Shown: positions 13,301 to 21,700 of the stretch, piece by piece | Position numbering within the stretch: the first letter of the stretch is position 1 | How the letters are laid out: each line of letters begins with the position of its first letter | Source: Diadema setosum | Lineage: Eukaryota > Echinodermata > Echinoidea > Diadematoida > Diadematidae | NCBI RefSeq assembly: GCF_964275005.1 | Contig: NC_092692.1 | Coordinates: 11,890,764 to 11,954,763, forward strand | Length of the DNA stretch: 64,000 nucleotides | Reading direction: 5' to 3' | The notes under the pieces: model-generated | Database searches by the model: none | Seen by the model: the letters and a program-made list of their open reading frames with translations, nothing else | Told to the model about the DNA's origin: nothing | Made by a program: the position numbers and the translations under genes

Positions 13301-16198
13301 CATCTGTGGTGTATAATGGGCTGCCTACAGTGTACATGGAGATGACAGATACAGTGTAGTACTCAGCATTGTTTATTTGTCCCCCAAATGAACAGGTTAT
13401 TTTTTTTTCCTGTCAAAAATAAATCCTCCTTAGTGAGTTGCACAAATTTGCCCCTGTCTACATGTACTTTCAAAATACTCTTTATCTTCACCAACCACCA
13501 TGTAATCTCCGTTCATCAAACTCGCTAAAATTACAGGTACCTCGAATCAAGCATAATTGGGGGGATCGGGCTTTTTCATATATATGGGCCCACAACTATG
13601 GAATGGCCTACCAAAATCTCTTAGAGAAGCATCTTCCATTGATGGTTTCAAAAAGAATCTCAAGACATATATTTTCAATTTAAATTGACAATTTTGTATA
13701 CCTGTATGTATAGTACAAACTGTATGTACGTATTATATAGGCCTATTGTTTGTTGGTTTATTGTCTTATTATTTTTTGTGATACTGTTGTAACGTGACAC
13801 AATATGTAATCTGTTCTATAGCGCCTTGAATATCTTTTTTAGGTAGAAATGTGCGCTGTATAAGAGTCTCACTATTATTATTATTATTATTATTATTATT
13901 GTTTAACATTATCATAGTATAGATATTGTTCTAGACAACTCCTTGGCTTGAACTGCTACATTGTATGAACTGCAATGTATTCTAATTCACTAAAATGTAA
14001 AATGTTATTTACTGAAGAGAAATCAGACCATGTTCTCAGACACATGGGGCCCTGTTTTATGAAGACTTGTAATTGATTAATATACTAGTAGTTGATTTCT
14101 ATGGTAAGTCTATGGCAGCCTGTGTGGTGAGGAATTTAATAATCGATTATATCTTGGAACTCAGGACAGTATCTGACACACTTGCTCAGGTACACCTTAA
14201 ATTCTGAAAACACAAAGTAATCTCCACAATCACATAGTCAAGTCCATTGGGCCTTTTGATCAGGATACAAATTATGTGTACTTTAACACCAGAGATCAAA
14301 AGGAAAATTATCATGGATATGACCTACAGAAGTATTCATGGCCTGGTCCACAGCACATGCCTATAACTAAACTATTTTTACCAAAAGTTGATTTGGTTGA
14401 CAAACAAATGATGTACAAGTACTACAACCCTGCTATACTACGTGTACAGCTGTATGTCTCACAAACATACTGTAAGTTGTCTACATTTCACTTTTAAAAA
14501 GATCGAAGTGTAACAAAGGAAGGAAGAAATGTGCAATGAAAAACATGTTCAGAAGAGCTTCCAATTGTTATGAGGGAAAAAAAATTACATGTGAAAATTT
14601 CATCATAATTGTGAATCTGCACGCAAGTTAACCCACTGAATTCTGTAAAATATTTCTTGACTCTGTGATGTTATTGCCTCAAATGAATTGATACTAAATA
14701 GATCTAGTACAATTCTATTTTATCACTAGGAACACACTGTATTGTGAAGGGCACTTTCTATACGGAATTTGCATATCTGATTATTACACATGTTGATAAA
14801 TACCTGCTTGAAAACATGATAAGCGCGAGCACTCTGAAGCTGTAATTGTACTTCGGACTTTAACTAATTGCTACACTGTAGAACCTACATTTGTATTAGT
14901 ATAGAAATGCTAGATCTTTCTTATTCTTGTCATTATCTTCTTATTGACACTCCTATTCCCACATCTCTCAAGCACATTTCATAATCCTCATAATATGATG
15001 ATAAAGCACATAGCAGATGTACAATATACAGTGTATTCAGTTTTAGACTGATTACATTGTAATTTGTAGATAAACTCCAAACTAGAAGGTTCAAGTTTAT
15101 TTAATGACAACATTGTAGGCGATAGTCTGGGCTTTGGCATTTGGGTTGGGTTCTATATTCTATTAAATTTTAGTCTCAATTTCCTGTCCAAAGAAGAAAG
15201 AAGAAAACAAGTCTCACAGAAATACATTCTTTCTTTCTCAACTGAATATGTAAGCAGAACGCTCTCAATACATTATTGCCAGACTTCTTAACTGTTTAGT
15301 TTAGTACACTTGATCATTAATGTTAATACATTTTAATATCATTTTGTTCTTCTGTTTCTAAAAATAAATGTTTGAACATGAATTTATAAAGGCATAGAAA
15401 GTCTAGACTAGATATCATACACTAAAAAATGATGAAGCCCTTTAAAACAACAACAGCAACATGTTGTGACTTTTTTTTTCCCCCTCACTGGGATATTTAT
15501 TATTCTCTTTAATCTGTACACGTAATACATCATATTTCAAATAACATCATACTTTTTCGAATTCAATACAATAAATATACATCAAGAAAAATGTTGTGAC
15601 TTTTTGGACCTTTGACCATGTGACTCGTGAGATTAATAATCTCAGTGAAGGCAAACAAATCTCTCACCTTTGAAACACCTTCTTCATTTGCTGCTGCTTT
15701 CTTCTGAACCTGCATGAGCTGCCACATATCCGAGACAGGCGTTGTTTTGTTTCCATCCACACTTGTTCCTGACCTTGCCATCAAACTCTGGTTCGATGGC
15801 AGGGAGTTCAAGGAATTTAGCTGTCCTTCAATCCTTGAAACTTTGTCTTCTATGTTTTGGAGAGCTGACTTATCAGACGAGAGTCCTGCTGCATCACTGC
15901 TACTTTTGCTCTTTTCCATACCATCTGTAACCGTGACGTCTTTATGATTTGCGCCAGTTGCAGGCCTGTCTGGTAGATGAGCAAGTCTGCCATCGGCCTC
16001 TCCTTTTGCCTTAGCTTCCCTCGCAGCATTTAGGTCTTTCTTGTCGCCCTCATTTAATTCCAAGTTTACAGAACTTACGCCAAGCTTGGTCACGATAGCA
16101 GAAAGCAACACTCTCAATCCCTTGTAATTTACAATTTCTGGGGTCCCAAGTGATAAATCAATTAGTTCTGCAAAGTTGATGTCTACAGTAGTTGCCAT
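788..16198 (-). CDS. C16orf96/QRICH2-like coiled-coil protein, 3' end beyond the window
   Basis: Seven exons join on the minus strand: 16198-15668, 12151-12005, 11347-11252, 4818-4675, 3798-3748, 2018-1851 and 922-788. Every junction is phase 0, and 424 residues are visible with no stop, so the gene runs off the left edge. The N-terminus (a short helical block containing SLGTPE and VNYKGL, then a region ending SDMWQLMQ) matches my memory of C16orf96 and QRICH2 (DUF4795 family). Next come a Ser/Asp-rich linker and charged heptad-like coiled coils (residues about 178-258 and 347-424), with a Thr/Pro/Ser-rich stretch between (about 307-346). QRICH2 is a sperm flagellar protein in mammals; the same role here is inference. 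Small exons may have been missed in the large introns. Family assignment is by eye, without a search. Confidence 0.8.
1138..1166. repeat. (AATTC)n short tandem repeat
   Basis: About five units of a pentanucleotide in an intron of the minus-strand gene. It may be the tail of an old retroelement. Confidence 0.5.
1851..2018 (-). CDS. C16orf96/QRICH2-like exon 6
   Basis: 168 bp, 56 codons, acceptor CATGACAG and donor GTAGGT. A Pro/Ser/Thr-rich start leads into a coiled-coil helix (ELQRILKELGELTGRHNILE). Confidence 0.83.
2617..2823. mobile_element. Short inverted-repeat element rich in TTGCAA
   Basis: A 207-bp element with imperfect termini (GGTGTTGCAAGAAAGTTGCA and its complement). The interior is a chain of TTGCAATTGATTGCAA-like motifs in both orientations. 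It has no ORF and is a non-autonomous transposon by structure. Confidence 0.65.
3748..3798 (-). CDS. C16orf96/QRICH2-like exon 5 (small)
   Basis: 51 bp, 17 codons (NTRMQTMPTTHASAQTT), with the acceptor TTCTTCAG and a consensus donor GTAAGT. It is low-complexity and supported mainly by its splice sites and phase 0. Confidence 0.65.
4675..4818 (-). CDS. C16orf96/QRICH2-like exon 4
   Basis: 144 bp, 48 codons, after the acceptor CACTAG. I chose the donor GTGAGT at 4674; a weaker GTAGAT six bases earlier would drop Val-Asp and also keep phase 0. The segment contains LPDVDSIVTWPAFEDALKG. It is G+C-rich against its AT-rich introns. Confidence 0.82.
4819..6919. other. Intron sequence, left part of intron 3 of the coiled-coil gene
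   Basis: Apart from a poly-purine microsatellite (6349-6453) I recognise nothing coding here. The open frames are short and AT-rich. Confidence 0.5.
6349..6453. repeat. (GAA)n microsatellite, imperfect
   Basis: About 105 bp of AAGAAG triplets with a few AAAAAG and GCAGAAG interruptions. Confidence 0.9.
6920..8050. repeat. Tandem duplication of a ~572-bp intronic block
   Basis: CACCAAGATACAGGATGAAA recurs 572 bases apart (near 7065 and 7637). Long stretches on both sides match at the same offset, including ATTGCAAAGAAAGTTGGAAA. Inside each block are two half-units, each starting TGACCTTTGACC. Confidence 0.8.
6940..7673 (-). promoter_or_regulatory. Four DR1 nuclear-receptor-like motifs carried by a repeat
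   Basis: TGACCTTTGACCC occurs at 6940, 7089, 7512 and 7661. Its complement GGGTCAAAGGTCA is a near-perfect DR1 (two AGGTCA half-sites, one-base spacer), the HNF4/RXR-type site. Function is not shown. Confidence 0.4.
8051..9085. repeat. Repeat-derived block with CRE palindromes, ending in a hairpin
   Basis: Contains several TGACGTCA octamers (near 8227, 8480, 8862 and 8872), two alternating-CG tracts (8600-8625 and 8715-8735) and a GAA-rich run. It ends in a perfect 11-bp stem (GGTGATCCGAG, loop AGGATA) at 9053-9080. No coding frame is convincing. It looks like one or more decayed mobile elements. Confidence 0.5.
9430..9447. repeat. Poly(A) tract
   Basis: A homopolymer run of about 18 bp in an intron. 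Confidence 0.8.
10335..10381. repeat. (TG)n microsatellite
   Basis: About 46 bp of pure GT dinucleotide repeat in an intron. Confidence 0.95.
11252..11347 (-). CDS. C16orf96/QRICH2-like exon 3
   Basis: 96 bp, 32 codons, between the acceptor TTTTACAG and the donor GTAAGT. It encodes a helix with heptad spacing (VNEYNKTVESRLNKLE...). Confidence 0.82.
11706..11798. mobile_element. 93-bp TTAA-flanked MITE, copy 1
   Basis: Inverted termini CCCGTTGAGGACG and CGTTCTCAACGGG are flanked on both sides by TTAA. The inside has a palindrome around AGTATACT. TTAA flanks and CCC-starting ends suggest a piggyBac-type transposase. Confidence 0.75.
12005..12151 (-). CDS. C16orf96/QRICH2-like exon 2
   Basis: 147 bp, 49 codons. 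The acceptor is TTCTTGCAG and the donor GTTTGT. It encodes a charged coiled-coil helix beginning LMSMVGDIMRELRG and ending LQKEIEK. Confidence 0.85.
12784..12932. repeat. Inverted repeat around CATGGTGATCA
   Basis: CATGGTGATCATACGGCTC near 12784 is mirrored by GAGCTGTGATCACCATG near 12915. This is probably a small decayed element. Confidence 0.45.
13470..13684 (+). pseudogene. LINE reverse-transcriptase C-terminal remnant, frameshifted
   Basis: Read in two frames, this segment gives a typical non-LTR ORF2 end: LRSSNSLKLQVPRIKHNWGD then RAFS in one frame, and after a shift near 13580, LWNGLPKSLREASS, FKKNLKTYIFNLN and a stop. The pattern (LRSS, GDRAFS, LWN.LP, FK..LKT) is typical of CR1/L2-like elements. 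It is truncated and dead. Confidence 0.75.
13685..13905 (+). mobile_element. LINE 3' untranslated region ending in (TTA)n
   Basis: The AT-rich tail contains TATAGCGCCTTGAATATCTT and TGTGCGCTGTATAAG, then ends in about nine ATT triplets. This is how several CR1/L2-like LINEs end. It directly continues the RT remnant. Confidence 0.7.
13906..15667. other. Intron 1 of the coiled-coil gene, remainder
   Basis: AT-rich with no convincing exon. I see scattered TACATGTA-like motifs only. Confidence 0.5.
15668..16198 (-). CDS. C16orf96/QRICH2-like exon 1 (residues 1-177)
   Basis: The first ATG (16198-16196) opens a 531-bp exon of exactly 177 codons. It ends in GTTTCAAAG followed by the donor GTGAGAG. 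It holds the conserved N-terminal helix block and the first predicted coiled coil. The open frame continues past the donor, but only through intron. Confidence 0.85.
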
Positions 16199-16199
16199 T

Positions 16200-16560
16200 C
16201 TGTCAGATATTTTCCTTATATTCCTTTACAAAATATATGCGGTCGGTTAAATATGTTACAGCTAACGTTACTTGAGCACTCGTTGCATTGCCTGCCAGCG
16301 GCCCTGTCGGTGCATCCTCGCCGGGGACATCGGGGATTGAAGCCTCTAGGTTTCCGCTTCACACACACACACGCTAGACAGAATGCATTGCCATTGAACA
16401 GGTTGTATACCGGTATCCATGCTCGAGCGGACGATGCCTTTGCTTGGTAAGCAGATAAGGATGCCTGGCAACGCCGACGCACAAGCACAATGTTCATGCG
16501 CCAATCGTTAGATAAGTGCATGTTGAGAGTAGAGATTGATTGTTAAAATGATACACTTTT
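16200..16560 (-). promoter_or_regulatory. Putative 5' region of the C16orf96/QRICH2-like gene, with X-box-like site
   Basis: The stretch upstream of the start codon is richer in CpG and G+C than its surroundings. At 16460-16472 it contains GATGCC-T-GGCAAC: one perfect RFX half-site (GGCAAC), a one-base spacer and a one-mismatch partner of GTTGCC. RFX X-boxes commonly lie upstream of ciliary genes. No TATA box is evident and the transcription start is not visible. Confidence 0.35.
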
Positions 16561-16866
16561 TTGACAAATTATCGATTTGAATTTATTGTTCGAAATAAAT
16601 CCTGATATGTATTGGACTTTCAGTGCGTGATCGAGAAGAATAAAAAACATAAAAAAGTTTCAAGAACCGTATTACAAGAGTTGGCTTTGTGGTATACATC
16701 CGCGACTCAAGTCATGTCAAAGGTTATATTTACAACGCACTGGACGCACGGCACGTGCAACAGCGTGCAACCCACCGAACTAGTTCGGTGGTGCAACCGC
16801 GGCCCATTTTATCACTCAGTACAGAGATCAGTAGCGCACTCATTATTTACACAGCTAGCTACCAGT

Positions 16867-16931
16867 AGGCTACAAAGAGATTTTCCCTCATCAGTGGTGG
16901 GGAGGAGAAAAATCTCTTTGGCTACAGCTAC
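16867..16931. repeat. Hairpin-forming inverted repeat
   Basis: AAAGAGATTTT and AAAATCTCTTT, each next to a GGCTAC motif, face each other across about 26 bases. Confidence 0.6.
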
Positions 16932-16991
16932 ACTCCTGCGTAGTCTGGGTGTCACAGTCATTTTGGTCTAACCTTTTACCGTCGGCCCGAT

Positions 16992-17036
<45 letters not shown>
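16992..17036. repeat. Poly(T) tract, about 45 bp
   Basis: A homopolymer at the left boundary of the GGTGCTGAATCC repeat block. Confidence 0.9.
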
Positions 17037-17042
<6 letters not shown>

Positions 17043-17459
17043 ATGGTTTTACCTTATTTCCAGGGTGCTGAATCCGAATCAAGATGATGCAACTCTTGCA
17101 TCCTTGATGGTTTTTAGATATTAAAAATGCGCCAAAATGGCCGCCAAAATCTGAAAATTCCTAAATTTCCTTATAAATACATTTTTTTTTTAAAGAACAC
17201 AAAATGAGGTTTGACTACATTTCCAGGTTGCTGAATCCATATCACGATATGATGCAACTTTTGCATTCTTGAGTATTCTCAGATTTTCCAATTGCCGCCA
17301 AAAATGTAAATTCCTGTAGGCCTATATTTCCTTTTAGATGACGAAATGTTGAAAAGCTTTGGTTACTTTAAAGGGAATGCACAGTACTGGTTGAGGTGAA
17401 GATTCAGCTTGTAACGATTTGCAAGATATTTAGAAACCACTCTGTGAAATATTAAAGAG

Positions 17460-17621
17460 TAGTGGCCGATCCAGAAGGGGGTGCAACCGGAGCATGCCCC
17501 CTCCTTTTTTTTTTGTCAAAAACAAAAGAAATTAAAAAAAAGAAATGAAACCCGGAAGTGTCGCCAGAAATATTAAATGCGCCCCCCCCCCTCCTTTACA
17601 GAATTCCTGGATCCACCCCTG
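17460..17621. mobile_element. hAT-type MITE, GGATCCA family, copy 1
   Basis: The ends AGTGGCCGATCCAG and CTGGATCCACCCCT resemble the common CAGTGGCGGATCCAGG termini of non-autonomous hAT elements. A copy related by structure lies at 38753. Confidence 0.65.
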
Positions 17622-18229
17622 AAGAGCATACAATTCTAAGGGAATCAAAAGTTTATCTGATGAAAATCTGTTTGGAAATAACTGAGATGTCCAAAAACAA
17701 GGTAAAACAACTTAAGAGATCCTAATAAAAGTTGTGGCCTGTTAATTTTATTTGGATCACTTTTTTTTTTCGATATCTCAGCCATTTCAAGACAAATTTT
17801 CATCAACTAAACATTGAAACCCTCTTGGAATTACGTGCTCTTTCATATTTCATAGGAGGTTTCTCATTATATCACCAAAAAAAAATGTTATAAACATGAC
17901 ATTAGGTCTCGACCAAAACTGCGATCCCTAATTCATGAATTCGCCTGGAGATGACAAACTTTCAAGTATTTCTGAGGGTTTTGAGAAATCTAAAATGGCC
18001 GCGCCAAAACTGAAATTTTAATTTTAAGTATTTCCGTAGGCCCTATTAATTGTACAAAATTGAGAACAAATTGATGGTTTGTACCTTTTTTCAAGGGTGC
18101 TGAATCCAAAACTGGTTGATGCAATCTTTGTATCAATGATTTTTTTTTTTTCATGTCAAAGATGGCCGCCAAAAATTTGAATACCAAATTAGATATGTCC
18201 TCATAAATGGTGAATTAATCAATACAATT

Positions 18230-18257
18230 AAATATATATATATATATATATATATAT
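18230..18257. repeat. (TA)n microsatellite
   Basis: About 26 bp of TA dinucleotides inside the diverged repeat block. Confidence 0.9.
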
Positions 18258-18684
18258 GGCTCTACCCTATTCCGAGGGTGTTAAATCCAAATTTGGTTGA
18301 TTCAACTCTTGAATTCTTGATTTTGTTGTCGTTTTTTTTTGTTTTGTTTTAATAATTTATCAAAGTTTTTTTGTTAAATATATTCACTTAGGCCGCCATC
18401 ACCTGAATATCTCAAAAACCTCAATGATACAAGACTTGCATCAACCAGATTCATTCGGATTCAGCACCCTCGAAATAGGGGTAATGGATGAAAAACCATA
18501 AAAAAAAAAAATAAATAAAAAAAATCAGGCAGGCTACGAGTAGCTGATTTATCCCGTACGTTGAGGGCAGCATAATTGAATCCGTAAGCAGTACGAGTTT
18601 TGAAAATTGAGCCACCGTGCTTGTTGAGTGTAAAACAGGTGTTTTATAGAGTATGTAGACGCCCTATTGCACTTATGATATAAA

Positions 18685-18752
18685 ATGAAGAGGATTAGGA
18701 CAGAGCCAAGAGCCGTGGGGCATCTGGAAGAAGAAAGTGAATACAATGAGAG
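18685..18752 (+). CDS. RING/TRAF zinc-finger gene exon 1
   Basis: 68 bp encoding MKRIRTEPRAVGHLEEESEY plus Asn, Glu and two bases of Arg, before the donor GTAACG. Too short to stand out as an ORF. It was found by working back from the phase-2 acceptor of exon 2. Confidence 0.7.
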
Positions 18753-21700
18753 GTAACGCAATTTTTAACGATGCTTTGACTCGACTGCGCAAACAAAGTT
18801 TCTGCTGCTGTGCTAGTTAGTCCCGAGTGTGTTATTTTGTGTACCGGTACTGATATGATACTGCGGTAGGTTCTACGGCAAAATACCACTGTACGCTGCT
18901 GGCACTGCACTGCCACTGGTAATTCTCAAGCATGTCGGGGGGGGGGGGGGGGTCCCGCATGCGGCATGGGCATGCATGCATGTCGGGTGTTATGTTAACC
19001 CCGCCCCGCCCCGCCCCGGGCGCTTGTCCAGATCTATATAGGTCTAGGTCTAGATTATCTAACTGTTTAATAATTAGTGTTAGCGTGTACTCCTAGGGTA
19101 AGGGCACCAGTATTCGGTCAGGCACCGGCATTCGGTCACTTATCACTAGTCACCAGCCAGTAAGTTCGACAGTCACAACACACGCAAATCACACTAATTC
19201 ACATACTGGCACACTCATTCACAACAGGAAACTCCCTTAGCCCCCTCCCAAAATCCATCCAAAATCCCAAATTGTACCGTCAAAAGTGCAGAATCGGCGC
19301 TACTTTCCAAAAGCGCGCGTGGATAAGGCCCAGTTTTAAGAGTACGGGTCGCCGAAAAAGCGCTAAAAATCGAGAAATACGCCGTTCTCTTGCGGGATTT
19401 TTCGCTTATCGCAAGCTTGGAGTGTAATGGTATCCTCAAAAACGCAAAAGAAAAACAAAATGTCCGTACGTGCCGATACAGTGTCCCAATGGCAATGTAC
19501 AAGGGTTGAATGCAAGTGCCGAGGCCCCAGTATTCGGTCACCAACGGTCGCCGCAACTTCCCCGATGCAATTTTGCGCCAACAAGGTAGCGCGCGTGGGC
19601 GTTTTTCAGCTGCCTTGAACACGCATTGACTTTGAACGCGCACATCGCGTGACCGAATACTGGAGCCGATGACCGTATACTGGGGAATTTTCAAGGTGAA
19701 ATATTTCGCGATTTTGTGCAATTCTGTGAGATATTTAACGAAATGAAAGTTGAGATTAAAGAAATTTGATATATTTCACATACATTGCTGTAGATATGAT
19801 GTATGTATGTATTACTTTAGTTTGAAAAATATTGCAAAAAAGCTTAAGTGACCGAATACTGGGGATGTTACCCTACTGACTACTACTGTCGAAGTTGCAA
19901 ATTTTTATGGCAAAGTCAACCAGACTGAAAATTGTCATCTGGACTGTAACGTTATATCTATCGGTCCTGACCAAGCCGCAGCTAGCCGAGCGAGAAACCA
20001 CCTCCCCTCCCCCCCCCCCCCCAAAAAAAAAGTGGTGATTTGTCCCCATGCATTCATGCAGTCTAGAATCTAGATGTAAATTTAGGCCTATTATAATCAA
20101 AGATTGTACACTAGATCTATATAGTGTACAATCTTTGATATAATTTATAAAATCATTAAAAGTTGTTTCGCCTGGCCGAATATCTGGCTGCTACTGATGT
20201 ACTGACCTGGCTGAACAAAAGGAAGAGTTTTTCGGCTTCATTCTTCCTATAAATTAACTTAATTCTAACCAAGTTTCACTATAATACACAGCCCAGTCGC
20301 TGGCTGTGCTTCGCACAGCATTTGGTCGGGCTAAACCAAGTTCAACTTCAATGGCTTCATACGACATTCAAATTGAATAATTATACATAGCATTGCTAAC
20401 AACATTAACAATGCAATTGTTGTTACGATCTGAAGCTGTTTATAAATAGATCTGCACTCTAGTCCAGTGTAGCCTGCAGATATCTAGCTACGTTAAGTTA
20501 GTATTAAAGGGGAAATCCAATCCAGTCCAAATATAGGTTAGTGTGATAAAAAAGAGTAAAATCTTACGAGTTCTATGGTAAAAATTTGACTGAAATTGGA
20601 TGAAAAATAAGGAAGTTTTGACATTTTGAAGTTTTGCTAATTTCTGCAAAACAGTTCTTGTACAGTGGATATGATATGCAAATGAGTGAGCTAACCATGT
20701 CATACCCTCACATGCCCTCATACCCTTTCATTACATTTATGATGAGGCACTTTTTGTTTGTTATTTATTCGTTTTTTATGTTAGCTGCTTTAAAAGTGCC
20801 TGTTTAATGTTTGGCGTGAGGGTTCTTATTTGCAACTTCCCTCCAATATTCTGATCTCATTTCTTTTCTTTTTTTTGCCATTTACATTGTTTTTGTGAAA
20901 AATGTTTCTTTCTCTAGGTATTTCTTGGATCCCGAGGCAGTAAGTCGTCACCTTTTTTGCTCCGTCTGTCAGGAAGTCTTCTGTGAGCCACAGAGAGCCC
21001 CATGTGGTCACAGCTTCTGCAAAGAGGTATTGGTAGTGACGTTATATGCAGTTTGTAAACTCATTGTGGTATGGTATACACGACTATTGCATCCCTGACT
21101 ATAGCATCTTTTTGATATGACAATATCATATTGTGAGACCTCTTTGAATCTCAAGCTCTGGTTTGTTTGAAATAAACAGTAAAACCTCATAGGAGATATA
21201 CATGATGTACCATCTTCATATGCGAGACTGTTGCTCTGAAGTTATCTCCCCCAACATGTTTAAATATTTCAATTTTTCAAGAGCTGACTGCAGTGACAGT
21301 CATGCATCTGTGTAGATTTCATATCAAGACTACAATAGCTCAAAATGACCACAATATGGCCATCTGTGATCTCTCATGGTTGAAGACCATTGCACCTCTG
21401 CAACAAGGAATTGGGGGCTTCATTCTTGGTCGTCCATCCATCCATGCTGTCAATCTGTTGATCTAGACGGGGTCAAAGGTCAGGGTCAAAATCTGCAATT
21501 CTCTTTCAACATTCAGAAGAGTTGTCATTGGGTCCCCAGACTTGCATGATATCCAGGGCTGTTTATGTGTTAAACATGAAGAAATAAACCTTACACAATT
21601 GTCCCATGTTATTACAATGTAGTTCACTGCACTGATGAGGATAAATGAGGTGTTGTTTCTTACTGTCACTCAAACCACAGTGTATCTTCACCTGGCTGAA

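Larger units (their letters stand above)
17037..18520. repeat. Diverged GGTGCTGAATCC repeat block with an inverted end
   Basis: The unit (GGTGCTGAATCC, then TGATGCAA, then ATGGCCGCCAAA) is present forward near 17064, 17226, 18096 and 18272, and inverted near 18455. Poly(T) starts the block and poly(A) ends it, so the whole resembles a large decayed inverted-repeat element. Confidence 0.6.

Noticed and set aside
19215..19721. 168-codon minus-strand frame
   Set aside because: It lies wholly inside the TA-flanked element and translates its CAGTATTCGGTCA motifs. It shows no DDE or other transposase signature.
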